Assembly: GCF_018131005.1 (NCBI RefSeq)
Contig: NZ_JAFCJK010000001.1
Span: forward strand, 124,001 to 188,000
Source: Bradyrhizobium lablabi
Lineage (GTDB): Bacteria; Pseudomonadota; Alphaproteobacteria; Rhizobiales; Xanthobacteraceae
DNA length: 64,000 bases
Direction of reading: 5' to 3'
Under the pieces are notes generated by a model, which ran no database searches, had not been told where the DNA came from, and worked only from the letters and a program-made list of their open reading frames with translations. Of this stretch, positions 1 through 9,232 are shown piece after piece. Positions within the stretch are counted from its first letter, which is position 1. Each line of letters begins with the position of its first letter. Position numbers and translations under genes: made by a program.

Positions 1-135
1 GATCGCCAGAAGGCAACCGAGTATTTTGGCAAGCTGGTCGAGCTAACCAGGAACGCCGATACGGAACGGCAGGAAATCCGTGAAGCCAAGGCATACCTGA
101 ATCGAGATGCCACGGTCGGTGATGCGCGCAAGTAG
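1..135 (+). CDS. C-terminal end of a protein cut by the window edge, probably TPR-like
   Basis: An open frame runs from the first base to a TAG at 133-135, giving 44 residues that start DRQKATEYFGKLVELTRNAD and end in GDARK. The amphipathic helical pattern (AxEYFxKLVxLT followed by ExREAKAYL) is what the last repeat of a tetratricopeptide-like protein looks like, and the next gene on the same strand also carries TPRs. The rest of the gene lies outside the window, so the family assignment is inference only. Confidence 0.5.
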   Translation, partial: DRQKATEYFGKLVELTRNADTERQEIREAKAYLNRDATVGDARK

Positions 136-186
136 ATTTCGAGCGACTGACCCCGACTCCACGCGGCCATCGATGGCGAGAAGACA

Positions 187-759
187 ATGATGATCCGCGC
201 GATCGCAGCGGCTACGGTGTTTGGCGCGCTGGTCGCCGGCGCCACCCTCTACAGCAAAGGTCCGCCAGAGTGGTGGACCAAAACGCTGTTCGGCAGCCTG
301 GATCGTAGAGCCGAGCCCGCAATTGCGCCGGAAGCCTGGCCGATCTGCACCACCATGCCATCACTCGCATCGGATGCCGACTGGGCGCAGCTCGACCCCG
401 ACTTCAAGGCAGGCAAGAAAGCGCTCGCCGCGGCGGATTGGAAGGGCGCCATCGCGGCGCTCGAACTCGCCGCATTACACGATCCCGATAACGCCGATAT
501 CCAGAACTACATCGGCTATGCCTATCGGCGGCAACGTCAGCTTGGTCCGGCCATTGGCCATTATCAGCAGGCGCTGATCCTGAACCCGCGACACCGCAGC
601 GCGCATGAACATCTCGGCGAGGCCTACCTGGTGCTTGGCGAGCCGGCCAAGGCCGAGCAACTCGTGGGCGCGCTCGAGACTCTCTGCCTCATTCCTTGCG
701 AAGAAGTTGACGATCTCAAGCGGGCCATTGCGGCGTATGGAAAGCTGGCCGCGCGTTAG
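187..759 (+). CDS. membrane-anchored tetratricopeptide repeat protein
   Basis: 190 residues. The N-terminus (MMIRAIAAATVFGALVAGATLY) is a hydrophobic signal anchor, followed by a linker and at least two TPR units at roughly residues 75-160, visible as AAxWKGAIAALELAALHDPDNADIQNYIGY and the next unit with HYQQALILNPRHRSAHEHLGEAYL. Such proteins are scaffolds; the partner cannot be read from the sequence. Two ATGs in tandem (187 and 190) follow a GAGAAGAC stretch, so the start may be one codon later. It lies 51 bp after the preceding gene end and is probably co-transcribed with it. Confidence 0.75.
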   Translation: MMIRAIAAATVFGALVAGATLYSKGPPEWWTKTLFGSLDRRAEPAIAPEAWPICTTMPSLASDADWAQLDPDFKAGKKALAAADWKGAIAALELAALHDPDNADIQNYIGYAYRRQRQLGPAIGHYQQALILNPRHRSAHEHLGEAYLVLGEPAKAEQLVGALETLCLIPCEEVDDLKRAIAAYGKLAAR

Positions 760-817
760 CCCCGAATTGGCCACTGGAAAATCGAACCGCTGGGCAGCGG
801 GGCGCAGCTCGTGGCGC

Positions 818-1735
818 TCACTCCTCATCGACGTCCGGTATACGCCTCAGCATGAAATGACCGAAGGCCGAGGCGATCGGCTTGGACGGATCGTCCTGCC
901 AGGCTTGTGCTTCGAAGGCGACGACGCGCCGGCCCTGCTTGACGATCGACGCTTTCGCATGGCTATCCAGCGCGCGGCCCGAGCGCAGGTAGTTGATGGT
1001 CAGGCCGATCGGTTTGGGCGGCGCCAAGGTGCCGAGCTCGCGCGTTACGCTCACAATTGCCGTCGTTTCGAGAAGCGCGCCGGTGATGCCGCCGTGGATG
1101 GCGGGCAGGATGGGATTGCCGATGACCTTTGGCGAGAACGGCATGACCAGCGTGCCATCGTCGCCGATGCGGATGCCGAGACAACGCGCGAAAGGGCATT
1201 TGGCGAATGGGCTGGTCGGATCTTCCGGGGCTTCCAGCGTCGGCAGCGCACGAAAATCAATCGACCGGTCCGTCAGCATGTTGGTTCGGTTCGCACCAAC
1301 CATGAAGCAGGCCGTTGCTGTGGCGACCGGACTGCCTTCGGATTCCTGGTAGGCCGTCGAGCGCACGAAGGCGATCGAGCGGGTGACGCGGTAGCAAACC
1401 GAGTGCGCCTTGATGTCGAGGCCCGGCGTCGCGGGCTTCTGATAGTCGATGCGCAGGTCGAGCGTGGCGATCGCGCGCGTACCATCCAGCGCGAGCTGAA
1501 CGGCCATGCCGCAGCTTTCGTCGAGCATAGCCGTGACGACCCCGCCGTGAAGCACGCCGGTCTCCGTGTCGCCGACGAAGACCGGACGGTACGGCAGGCT
1601 CGACCAGGCCTCGCCAGGGGCGGCCTGGTCAAGCCGAAGCCCGCTGATCAATCCATAGGCGGAGCGGCGCCCCTTGATGGCTTCGGCCAGTTCGTCAAAC
1701 GGTAGCAGCGCGTTGGGTATCGAGGGTTTGGACAT
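818..1735 (-). CDS. PaaI-family thioesterase with two hotdog domains
   Basis: 305 residues from the ATG at 1735. Two hotdog folds are recognisable, each with an HGG motif: VLHGGVVTAMLDESCG in the first half and AIHGGITGALLETTA in the second. This layout fits the PaaI/acyl-CoA thioesterase superfamily, which hydrolyses acyl- or aryl-CoA in the cytoplasm; the substrate is unknown. The open frame extends to 2317, but that extension runs through an intergenic repeat and is not coding. An AAGGAG lies 14 bases before the chosen ATG; a start nine codons earlier would contain this site, so it is less likely. Confidence 0.8.
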   Translation of the reverse strand: MSKPSIPNALLPFDELAEAIKGRRSAYGLISGLRLDQAAPGEAWSSLPYRPVFVGDTETGVLHGGVVTAMLDESCGMAVQLALDGTRAIATLDLRIDYQKPATPGLDIKAHSVCYRVTRSIAFVRSTAYQESEGSPVATATACFMVGANRTNMLTDRSIDFRALPTLEAPEDPTSPFAKCPFARCLGIRIGDDGTLVMPFSPKVIGNPILPAIHGGITGALLETTAIVSVTRELGTLAPPKPIGLTINYLRSGRALDSHAKASIVKQGRRVVAFEAQAWQDDPSKPIASAFGHFMLRRIPDVDEE

Positions 1736-1769
1736 AGTGACGTTCCAGGCTCCTTGGAGCATTATCGGT

Positions 1770-1851
1770 CTGATTGAATCAGAACTGAAGTTCTGGATTC
1801 TTGTTTGACGCGTTTTCTTCACGCAAACCGGTATCCCTTCGCTCGGGAACG
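1770..1851. repeat. intergenic repeat, copy of the family also present at 5873-5961
   Basis: Contains a TTCTGGATTCTTGTT block, GACGCGTTTTCTTCACGC and an imperfect palindrome around CTGATTGAATCAG. The 18-base block GACGCGTTTTCTTCACGC occurs again, inverted, in the repeat at 5873-5961. I associate this pattern with short intergenic repeats of Bradyrhizobium chromosomes. It sits between divergent genes, just upstream of the thioesterase start, so it may lie in that gene's leader. Confidence 0.7.
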
Positions 1852-1969
1852 GGAGTTCGATGCCATGATGGCGTGAGTGGCGGCCGGCTCTCGGACAGGT
1901 TGCATTTCCACAAAATCTGACCAATGCTTGAAGCATCGTCTCGGGCGAATCGCAAAACCGGGAGATCTC

Positions 1970-2839
1970 ATGATTGCTACCCACAACATAAGACGGCAGC
2001 GCCGCTTCGTATGGTTTGGTACGGCACGCGCCGTCATCGGGATGGTTCTTGCAGCTGCGTTGGCGTGTTGCAGCGTTCACCCTGCAAGGGCGGCGGAAGA
2101 CCTCTATCGCGCACAGACTGTCGTGACCGGCCAGGGCGAGGCAAATCGCATGATCGGCTTTGCGTCGTGCTTGGAGGACGCCCTCATCAAAGTATCGGGG
2201 GCCGAAAGGCTCGCGGGCGACCACCGGTTGGCGGCTTACAAGGCAAGGGCAAAGGATTTTGTCGCAGCGTTCGAGTATCACGACCAATTTTCCGGCAAGC
2301 CCAAACGCGACGAGCAAGGTACCCGCGATCGGCCATTCGACCTGACCGTCGACTTCGATAAGGAGAAGATCGACGACGTGCTCAAGGCGCTTGGCTCGAA
2401 GCCGTGGCTTTCAAACCGTCCAGTGCTTGCGGTCTTTGTCGAGATGGAGCAAGGCACGCGTAAATTCATCGTCACGTCGGATGGAACGCAATCCGATCTA
2501 CAGCGCGACTCGCTGCGCGCGGCGGCCGCCAGGCGCGGGATGAACATTGTGCTCCCGACCGCGCCGGCATTGGCAAGCGCGAACATCAACGGCACGGATC
2601 TGAGCAGGACGCCGTCCTCGACGCTGGTCTCGGTTGCCGGGCAGGGCGCGGAAATTGCCTTGGTCGGACGTCTGGTCTGGAAGGATGAAGACCTTGGGTG
2701 GGCCACGCAATGGCAGGTTGACCGTCCCGGCCGACCGCACCGCTGGCAGCTTCGTGGCGTCAGCTTCGATGAAGCCTTTCGGCGCGGCATCGGCGGCGCC
2801 GCGCAAGTGCTGTCTGACGAAGCCAGGAGCCACGAATGA
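1970..2839 (+). CDS. DUF2066 domain-containing exported protein
   Basis: 289 residues from the ATG at 1970, which has a GGAG at 1961-1964 with five bases between; the longer open frame back to 1877 lacks such a site. The N-terminus carries arginines followed by a hydrophobic stretch and an AlaArgAla-Ala cleavage region near residue 41, consistent with a signal peptide, possibly with a lipidatable Cys. The mature part begins DLYRAQTVVTGQG and has the pattern of DUF2066 (early strands, an ALIKVSG turn, a YHDQF aromatic motif). Function of the family is unknown. Confidence 0.75.
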   Translation: MIATHNIRRQRRFVWFGTARAVIGMVLAAALACCSVHPARAAEDLYRAQTVVTGQGEANRMIGFASCLEDALIKVSGAERLAGDHRLAAYKARAKDFVAAFEYHDQFSGKPKRDEQGTRDRPFDLTVDFDKEKIDDVLKALGSKPWLSNRPVLAVFVEMEQGTRKFIVTSDGTQSDLQRDSLRAAAARRGMNIVLPTAPALASANINGTDLSRTPSSTLVSVAGQGAEIALVGRLVWKDEDLGWATQWQVDRPGRPHRWQLRGVSFDEAFRRGIGGAAQVLSDEARSHE

Positions 2840-2894
2840 AGAGCTGCGAACCGATATGAGCTGACGCACCAGGCTGGTGCACGCTAGTTCAATC

Positions 2895-4415
2895 TCACCA
2901 CATGGAGAGCGGGCTTCTGAAGGTCGAGCCCCAGTAGTGGAAGCGTTCGCGCGAGCGCACATAACCGAAACCGGCCGGCGGACGGCGGCGGCGGAACTTG
3001 ATGCCGCCCTGCGGTTCGTCGCTCAACACGATCACGAAGTCGGTTCCCTTGCCGGTTTCCGAACTCGATGCCTCGTCCGTGACAATTACCGAAGATCGCG
3101 GCGTCATTCCCGCGATGCGGTCGAGTGCCTCCTGCGGGATGACAATGCGGTCGAGCGCGGCCTTTGCGCGGTCCGGCTCCGACGGAGATTCGACTTCGGC
3201 GCCGCGCGGCCGCCCGTTCTCCAATGAAACGACATTCCATCGCGCGCCGGCCTCGCCGCCGACGCGCTCGATTGCGGTGAAGACGTGCGTGCCGATCGGG
3301 CGATCGGCATCCTGGATCGTGACCGGGCTCTCGTAGATGGGTTCAAAGGCCTGCCGCACATAGAGCCGCTGGGTCTTGCGGCTGATCAACACCGAGATCG
3401 GCGCCAGCTCGCGGGCGGCTTGGCGTGCCGCCGCGGCTGCCGCGGCGCGTGCAACCTGCGCGGCCTTGGCGGCGTCGCGCGCGGCCGCGAGAGCGTCGAG
3501 CTTCGATTGCAGTTCATCCCTCGCGGCAGCCAATTTCGCGTCGGTTTCGGCGACGCTGGCAGCCGCCTTCGCCTTGGCGTCCTCTGCCTCCTGCTTTGCA
3601 TCGGCCGAACTTGCAGAGCCGAGCGAAGCCTCGACGGCGGCCAACCGCGCATCGGCCTTGGCCTTCAGATTTTCCGCCACGCGCACCGGCACCGTCGCCT
3701 GCATGGACTCCCGGTAGGCGCGTCCGGCGGCGCCTCTGGCCTGCTCATCCTTCCTGGCCGCGTCATTCGCCTCGGCGATACGCGCAGCGGCCGCGTCACC
3801 GGCATCCGGCTTGGCCCGGAGCAGAAGCGGGTGAACGGTCTCGACCGGCGCTACGTCCGTCGGCGCCACGATCACCCGCAAGCCCAGCTGTGTCATGTCG
3901 AACAGGCGGTCTGCGAAGTCGAAGGGCATTCGAATGCAGCCATGTGACGCCGGGTATCCTGGCAGGGGGCCACCATGGAGCGCGATGCCGGACCATGTGA
4001 GGCGTTGCATGTGCGGCATGAAGGCGTCGTCATACAGGTTCGAATAGTGCTCCGCTTCCTTCTGGATGACGCTGAAGATTCCGGAAGGCGTTTCTCGCCC
4101 CTTTGTGCCGCTCGACACCGGTGCCCGCAGGATCCACCCCTGGGCGTCATAGATGGTGATGCGCTGCTTCTGCAGCGACACGATTGCCAGCACCGGCTCG
4201 CCGGCCTCGCGAGAGGCGATGGACTCGACCGCGCGGGCGCTGCCAACGCCTCTGGCGTCCGCACCGCCGCCCATCATGATCAGCGCGAACAGACCCGCAA
4301 TGGCAAGATGCACGGGCCGCAGCCGCCTCCGCCTCGAAAGCCCAAAGGTCATGCGCATCCCCGCGATCCGAGTTACGCGAGCCTGTGCCGAGGAAAGCAT
4401 CGTTGCCGGGCTCAT
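2895..4415 (-). CDS. YkuD-type L,D-transpeptidase with coiled coil and C-terminal extension
   Basis: 506 residues, likely periplasmic: a transmembrane or signal segment (LAIAGLFALIMMGGGADA) is followed by a YkuD catalytic domain with the paired motif IALHGG ... ASHGCIRMP at about residues 140-165. The Cys of SHGC is the expected nucleophile for 3-3 peptidoglycan cross-links or protein anchoring. After it comes an Ala/Lys/Asp-rich coiled coil (about 215-320) and a second beta-rich region starting PISVLISRKTQRLYVRQ that resembles the front of another YkuD fold but has no SHGC cysteine. A start at 4358 is an alternative. The M15 peptidase gene lies immediately upstream on the same strand. Confidence 0.85.
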   Translation of the reverse strand: MSPATMLSSAQARVTRIAGMRMTFGLSRRRRLRPVHLAIAGLFALIMMGGGADARGVGSARAVESIASREAGEPVLAIVSLQKQRITIYDAQGWILRAPVSSGTKGRETPSGIFSVIQKEAEHYSNLYDDAFMPHMQRLTWSGIALHGGPLPGYPASHGCIRMPFDFADRLFDMTQLGLRVIVAPTDVAPVETVHPLLLRAKPDAGDAAAARIAEANDAARKDEQARGAAGRAYRESMQATVPVRVAENLKAKADARLAAVEASLGSASSADAKQEAEDAKAKAAASVAETDAKLAAARDELQSKLDALAAARDAAKAAQVARAAAAAAARQAARELAPISVLISRKTQRLYVRQAFEPIYESPVTIQDADRPIGTHVFTAIERVGGEAGARWNVVSLENGRPRGAEVESPSEPDRAKAALDRIVIPQEALDRIAGMTPRSSVIVTDEASSSETGKGTDFVIVLSDEPQGGIKFRRRRPPAGFGYVRSRERFHYWGSTFRSPLSMW

Positions 4416-4485
4416 CGGCCAACCCGGAAATGCTCGGTGCCGGGAGCTTCGCCTCCGGCGTAACGCGGATGTTCCGTGATCCAGG

Positions 4486-5664
4486 TCAGGTCGTTCTCAC
4501 CTTCGATGATCTCGCAGTCTTCGGGCGCTTCGCGGCGCGATGATTGTCTCGTACCGCGACCCGGCTGTGCTTCTTCGCCGACAATCCCGCCGTTTGAGTC
4601 TTGCCGCCGCGGTGAGCGGCATATTCCTTGCCGTCGGTCGGCGCGAGGTGCGGCGGATCCCTGTTGAGATAGGGGCGCGCTATTCCAAACTCCTTCCCGT
4701 GTGCATCGATCCATTTCCAGAGCTTTTCCGAGGACGACCATCGCTCATCGCGCGTCGCGCCGCTGACGCTGACGACATCGGCCGCAAGCCCATGACCGTA
4801 GCCGCCGCGGGAGCTGCCGCCATGATACGATCTGTCGCTGGCTGCCTTGAGGCCGCTTGCAATCGATTGACGATAGTCATCGCGGAATGCGCTGGTGATG
4901 CCAGGCGACAGGCCGGCCTGCTCCGCCGCGTGGAGCACATGAAACAGCTTCAGCTTGAACCGTCGATCCATGCCCCCGATCACATAGTCAGCCATGGGCA
5001 TACCAACTCTCGCAGCGGCCTTCGGGTCCTTCCAGGTGAAATCCTGATCGACCAGCCTGGTGAACGTTCTGGTGACGGTCACCATTCTGCCCCTCTTCCT
5101 GACTTGCACTTTCCTCTTGTCCTGCACCTTGAGGCTGTCCTCCTTGGGCGTCCGTTGATAGAGCGCCCAGAGGTAGCGGTCGACGCAGACGTCCACGACC
5201 CAGCACTCGTCGAGAATTTCGATGGAGCGCACAGGCTCCTTCGCGTCGCGAGCCTGCGGATCTGGCGCGCCTGCTGCCGGCTCTTGCGCGGCTTGCGTTT
5301 CCGGCTGCACCACCTGCGCCGGATCGCCCAACGCGGCCTCGACAATCGGCTTTGCCTCGTGCTTGGTCGTGGTGTCGGTATCAGCCACGGTCTCCGGCGC
5401 GGCGGTGGTCGCCGGGTCAGCGCTACCGGCGGCGGCGTTGCCGACAGCGGCGCGACCGACATCGACGTTGCTTGAGCCGATTGCCCACGGGGCATCGGGC
5501 GACGCGTCGGCGACGACAACCGGAGGCGCCGGCTGCTCGGCGATTGGCGCGCCGGCGTTTTCGAGTCCAGGCGAGCCGAATGCGGCGAGCCAGGCGATAA
5601 TCCAACTCGGGAAGACGACCGTCCGGCACAAGGCCGTCGCTCCCGTTCGCCGCGCGTTCATCAT
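4486..5664 (-). CDS. exported M15-type D-Ala-D-Ala carboxypeptidase-like peptidase
   Basis: 392 residues from the ATG at 5664, chosen because GGAGG stands five bases before it. After a signal-like segment and a long Pro/Ala/Thr-rich linker (about residues 40-150), the C-terminal half has the M15 zinc-peptidase layout: GITSAFRDDYRQS, then GGYGHGLAADVVS with the His and Asp ligands, and DPPHLAP with the last His. The tail is Lys/Arg-rich. It is 70 bp upstream of the L,D-transpeptidase, which suggests a joint role in trimming and cross-linking peptidoglycan, an inference from neighbourhood. Confidence 0.8.
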   Translation of the reverse strand: MMNARRTGATALCRTVVFPSWIIAWLAAFGSPGLENAGAPIAEQPAPPVVVADASPDAPWAIGSSNVDVGRAAVGNAAAGSADPATTAAPETVADTDTTTKHEAKPIVEAALGDPAQVVQPETQAAQEPAAGAPDPQARDAKEPVRSIEILDECWVVDVCVDRYLWALYQRTPKEDSLKVQDKRKVQVRKRGRMVTVTRTFTRLVDQDFTWKDPKAAARVGMPMADYVIGGMDRRFKLKLFHVLHAAEQAGLSPGITSAFRDDYRQSIASGLKAASDRSYHGGSSRGGYGHGLAADVVSVSGATRDERWSSSEKLWKWIDAHGKEFGIARPYLNRDPPHLAPTDGKEYAAHRGGKTQTAGLSAKKHSRVAVRDNHRAAKRPKTARSSKVRTT

Positions 5665-5872
5665 CCCAGCCTCCAAGGGCTCCCTGGAGCCCGGTTACCC
5701 AGCCAAGCATGCGACACGGCGGATTGTGGGTTCAGGATATGGACGCGCAAAGGCGGGAAATGCCGATCAGCAGTCTTTTCAGAAGAGTGTTGCCTGAATG
5801 CAACGTGTTAACGAACACGCTCTGATTGAATCTGATTCACGCAGTCGCGAACGTTAACCATAGCGTGTTCAA

Positions 5873-5961
5873 ACGAAGCGAATGCCGGCCGCGTGAAGAA
5901 AACGCGTCGAAACAACAATCCAGAGCTTCGGTTCTGATCCCAATCAGAAACCGAAAATGCT
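5873..5961. repeat. intergenic repeat, inverted copy of the 1770-1851 family
   Basis: Read on the minus strand it contains TCGGTTTCTGATTGGGATC, GAAGCTCTGGATTGTTGTTT and GACGCGTTTTCTTCACGC, the same ordered blocks as at 1770-1851. It begins directly after the stop codon of the DUF2125 gene, with no spacer, so it forms the 3' untranslated end of that gene. Confidence 0.7.
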
Positions 5962-7149
5962 CTAAAACAGCGGCGGAACCTGTCCGACCTTGAGCGGCCC
6001 GAGAAACACGCCGCCGTCGACGAAGCGCAGCGGGAAGGCGCGTGCCTTCTTGCCCTCGAGCACCGCCTCGGTGCCAAGCGAATTGATGCCGGCGGCGACG
6101 CCGGCATTGGCGTTCTGCTTGATCGTCTTGCCAAGCCCCGGGATCATGCGATCCAGCGCGCCGAACAGGTTGCCAATGTCCTGCGTCTTCACGCCCGGCG
6201 CAACGCGATCGAGCGTTGCCTGCGGCACGCCCTCCTCCAGCATCTTGTCGATGCCGAGCGCAGGGATCACGCGTTCGATGCCGGCAACCGTCATCTGCAG
6301 CTCGCCGTCGATGCGGCCATTGGCGTTGAGCCGCAACGCGCCCGCGGCCACCGAGACGAGATCGCCCTGCTCGATCCGCGACTGCACGATCTCGACGCTG
6401 CCGCCGGCAGCCTGGATCTCGCGGAAACGCTCGGGCCACGGCTTTGGCGAAAGATCCTTCAGCCCGGTCAGCCTCGCACGGATATCGGCGTTGAACGGCT
6501 GCGCGAGCAGCGGATGAACGTCCTGCAGGCTGCCGCCGGCGATCTGCAGCGCGGTCTCGATCGCCGGGCTGTCCGGAGCCGGCCCGTCGACCTGCCGGCC
6601 GTGCAGTTCGACATGGCCGGCGCGCGCAAGCGCGATCGGCGTCGCGCCTCCGATGCGATCGATGGCGAGATCGTCGAACACCAGCGAAGCGCGCTGCGGC
6701 ACCGCCGGCAGCCCGACGACGCTGCTGCGTCCCTTGCTCCAGTTGATCGACAGCGACGGCGGCGCGCCGCGCTCGGCAAGCGTCGCCGGAGCTCTGAATT
6801 CGGCGATCACGAGTTTAGGATCGTAGACCTGCGCCACGACCAGAATCTCGCCGAGCCGCCCGGTGAAGGATGTCTGCGGCGATGCGGTCTGCGAAATCAG
6901 CGTGACGCTCGGATCCTCGCAGCGAATTTCGAGTCGGAACGGATAACCCGCGACCGAGCGTTTGCCGCAGTCATAGACCCGGCCGGCCTTCGCCTCCTGG
7001 GCGCGCCAGGCGTCGGCCTGCACACCGACCTGGGAGGCGGCATAATACCAGAAACCGCTCCACGCCACGGCCGCGAGGAAGACCAGGACGGGCATGAATA
7101 ACAGGCCCCAAAGCGAGCGTCGGCGCGGTGTGGAGGTCATATCGGACAT
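5962..7149 (-). CDS. DUF2125 domain-containing envelope protein
   Basis: 395 residues from the ATG at 7149, preceded by AAGGAGG four bases upstream. The first 15 residues are polar and basic, then one transmembrane helix (LWGLLFMPVLVFLAAVAW) anchors a large, probably periplasmic domain. The start of that domain (FWYYAASQV ... GRVYDCGKRSVAGYPFRLEIRCE) is the characteristic DUF2125 opening. The function of the family is not known; repeated beta patterns suggest a barrel- or AsmA-like fold, but I cannot confirm this. Confidence 0.8.
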   Translation of the reverse strand: MSDMTSTPRRRSLWGLLFMPVLVFLAAVAWSGFWYYAASQVGVQADAWRAQEAKAGRVYDCGKRSVAGYPFRLEIRCEDPSVTLISQTASPQTSFTGRLGEILVVAQVYDPKLVIAEFRAPATLAERGAPPSLSINWSKGRSSVVGLPAVPQRASLVFDDLAIDRIGGATPIALARAGHVELHGRQVDGPAPDSPAIETALQIAGGSLQDVHPLLAQPFNADIRARLTGLKDLSPKPWPERFREIQAAGGSVEIVQSRIEQGDLVSVAAGALRLNANGRIDGELQMTVAGIERVIPALGIDKMLEEGVPQATLDRVAPGVKTQDIGNLFGALDRMIPGLGKTIKQNANAGVAAGINSLGTEAVLEGKKARAFPLRFVDGGVFLGPLKVGQVPPLF

Positions 7150-7257
7150 GCGGCCTCCTTTGGCGTGCGAATTTGTCAAAAACTAAGCAGCAAAGCGCCC
7201 GCATGAGCCGGGAATTCACTTCGCTTCAGCCGCCCGTTCTGCTAGCCCATCACGGCA

Positions 7258-7869
7258 ATGCCAGCAAATCCCTCCGCTTCGGCCGAACTCTCAGACGGCG
7301 ACCTCTGGGTGTTCGGTTACGGCTCCCTGATGTGGAAGCCGGGATTCGAGTTCATCGAACAGGTGCCGGCGCGGCTGATCGGTGAACACCGCGCGCTTTG
7401 CGTTTATTCCTTCGATCACCGCGGCACGCCGGAGAGGCCGGGCCTGGTGCTCGGGCTCGATCGCGGCGGCGCCTGCCGCGGTATCGCGTTTCGCGTCGCG
7501 GCCCGTCTTCGCAGCGGCACGATTGACTATCTGCGCTCGCGCGAACAGACCACCAACGTCTATCGCGAAGTGATGCGCTCGGTGTGGCTCGAGAACGAGG
7601 CGCGAGAGCGGGTAGCCGCGCTCGCCTACGTGGTCGATCGCGGCCACGTGCAATATGCCGGGCGGCTGTCCTTGTCTGAGCAACTGCGCCTGGTGCAGCA
7701 GGGCCATGGCCGCTCCGGCAACAATCGCGACTATGTGCTCTCGACGGTGACGTCGATCGAGAAGCAGGGCTTCCGCGATCCGCAGCTGCATCGCCTTGCG
7801 ATGATGCTGCACGATGCCGCCCCGCTGCATCGCGAATCCCATCCGGCAAGCGGGGTCGATCGCGCCTGA
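7258..7869 (+). CDS. ChaC-like gamma-glutamylcyclotransferase
   Basis: 203 residues. Near the N-terminus it has LWVFGYGSLMWKPGFEF, the substrate-binding loop typical of the ChaC/GGCT fold, followed by the conserved YSFDHRGTPERPGLVLGLD region and GxCRGIAFRV. Known ChaC enzymes cleave glutathione into 5-oxoproline and Cys-Gly in the cytoplasm. The gene is convergent with the acyltransferase downstream, leaving 15 bp between stops. No strong ribosome-binding site precedes the ATG. Confidence 0.88.
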   Translation: MPANPSASAELSDGDLWVFGYGSLMWKPGFEFIEQVPARLIGEHRALCVYSFDHRGTPERPGLVLGLDRGGACRGIAFRVAARLRSGTIDYLRSREQTTNVYREVMRSVWLENEARERVAALAYVVDRGHVQYAGRLSLSEQLRLVQQGHGRSGNNRDYVLSTVTSIEKQGFRDPQLHRLAMMLHDAAPLHRESHPASGVDRA

Positions 7870-7884
7870 ATCGCGCGCGAAGCG

Positions 7885-8652
7885 TTAGCTCTTCGCCGGG
7901 CTCGGCACCACGCCGAACAACTGCGCCTGCTCGGCGCGCGCCGCCTCGACGATTCGGCCGGTCGCGGTCTCGATCTGGTCGCGCAGGCGATGGAGGAATT
8001 CGTCGCGCGGCAATCCCGGCGGCAAGGGATCGAGAAATTCGACCACCAGCGTTCCCGGATAGCGCATGAAGGTGCGGCGCGGCCAGAACAGGCCGGAATT
8101 GAGCGCGACCGGCAGGCACGGCACGGCGGTCTCGACATAGATCTGGGCGACGCCGGCCTTGTAGTTCGGCGGCGCGCCGGGCGGCCTCCGCGTGCCTTCA
8201 GGGAAGATCACGAGCTGGCGGCCGCGCCGCACTTCGGCGCCTGCCTGCTTCAGCGTCTTGACCAGCGAGCGCGGACCGCCGCCGCGCTCGACCGAGATCA
8301 TGCCCGCCTTCTTCAGGAACTGGCCGAACACCGGAATCATCATCAGTTCGCGCTTCAGGATGAACAGCGGATGGTCGAAGAAGCGCAGCAGCGCAAAGGT
8401 CTCCCACATCGACTGATGCTTGGAGGCGACGACCAGCGCGCCCTTCGGAATCTTCTCGGCGCCGCGGAATTCGACCCTGATGTTGCAGACCACGCGCATC
8501 AGGAACAAGCTGATATTCGCCCACGATGCCGCGAGCGCCATCAGCGCGCCGCGCGGCAGCACGAGCGTCGGAATCGCGATGATGCACAGCACCACCAGCA
8601 CCAGATAGAACAGCAGGTTGAAGACGAGCGAGCGCAGGAAGATCGAAACCAT
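7885..8652 (-). CDS. lysophospholipid acyltransferase, PlsC family
   Basis: 255 residues from the ATG at 8652 (the frame can extend one codon to a TTG). The N-terminus is very hydrophobic (a membrane helix in residues 8-30). The acyltransferase blocks are HQSMWET (block I, the catalytic His with a Glu in place of the usual Asp), then SVERGGG and FPEGTRRPPG (block III). This family transfers acyl groups to 1-acyl-glycerol-3-phosphate at the inner membrane; the exact substrate is not determinable here. Confidence 0.85.
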   Translation of the reverse strand: MVSIFLRSLVFNLLFYLVLVVLCIIAIPTLVLPRGALMALAASWANISLFLMRVVCNIRVEFRGAEKIPKGALVVASKHQSMWETFALLRFFDHPLFILKRELMMIPVFGQFLKKAGMISVERGGGPRSLVKTLKQAGAEVRRGRQLVIFPEGTRRPPGAPPNYKAGVAQIYVETAVPCLPVALNSGLFWPRRTFMRYPGTLVVEFLDPLPPGLPRDEFLHRLRDQIETATGRIVEAARAEQAQLFGVVPSPAKS

Positions 8653-9232
8653 CAACTATACTCTTGTGCATCACACCGTCATTCCGGGGCGATGTGTAAC
8701 AATTCCCAAAATTGAATGACCTGGCACTGTTACATCTGGCGGGACCTCTCGCAGGGTTCCGCTGGCTTTCGCGGGCGAGTGTCACGTCCCTTGCCCGCCG
8801 TGACGGAGGTTAAGCCATGTCGAGGTGCTCGACCCGGACAAGGTGAACGGCCGCTCGTGCTGGCGACGCGGCCGCCGTCAATAGGCCTTGGATTTGAAGG
8901 CTGACACTTCACGGGCGGCAGAATAGACCCCGTCGGAATCCGAGATCAAGGGCGACCTTGCCGTGATGCTTCCGGCCCGACGGCCTCAACTCGGAAGCGG
9001 CGGATGCTACGATCCAACTCGTGAAAGATCGTTACGGCGACCACGGCAAGGTGCGGTCGCGCGAGGGCAGCCGGATGGCGGACGCCGCCGTTCCCTCTGA
9101 AAGCGGGGTGCCACGGTCTTCGGTGACATCCCGCTGTAAGCTTTTGAGCTAGAGGTTGACTCAGACCTGGATCTGACCAAGCTCACCGAACGCGCGTCAG
9201 GCACGATCGGGAAGGATGGCACACCCTGCCGG
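8653..9232. other. gene-free, probably decayed region
   Basis: About 580 bp with no supportable gene. A REP-like motif (CGTCATTCCGGGGCGATG) starts at 8680. On the plus strand some short stretches look formerly coding, for example one reading VLDPDKVNGRSCWRRG near 8825 and one reading ELEVDSDLDLTKLTERASG near 9150, but each is broken by stops and shifts. I do not recognise the original proteins. The patch continues into the RTX pseudogene. Confidence 0.5.

Noticed and set aside
818..2317. 499-residue version of the thioesterase
   Set aside because: The first about 190 codons cross an intergenic repeat and the antisense of the DUF2066 gene start, so they are not coding.
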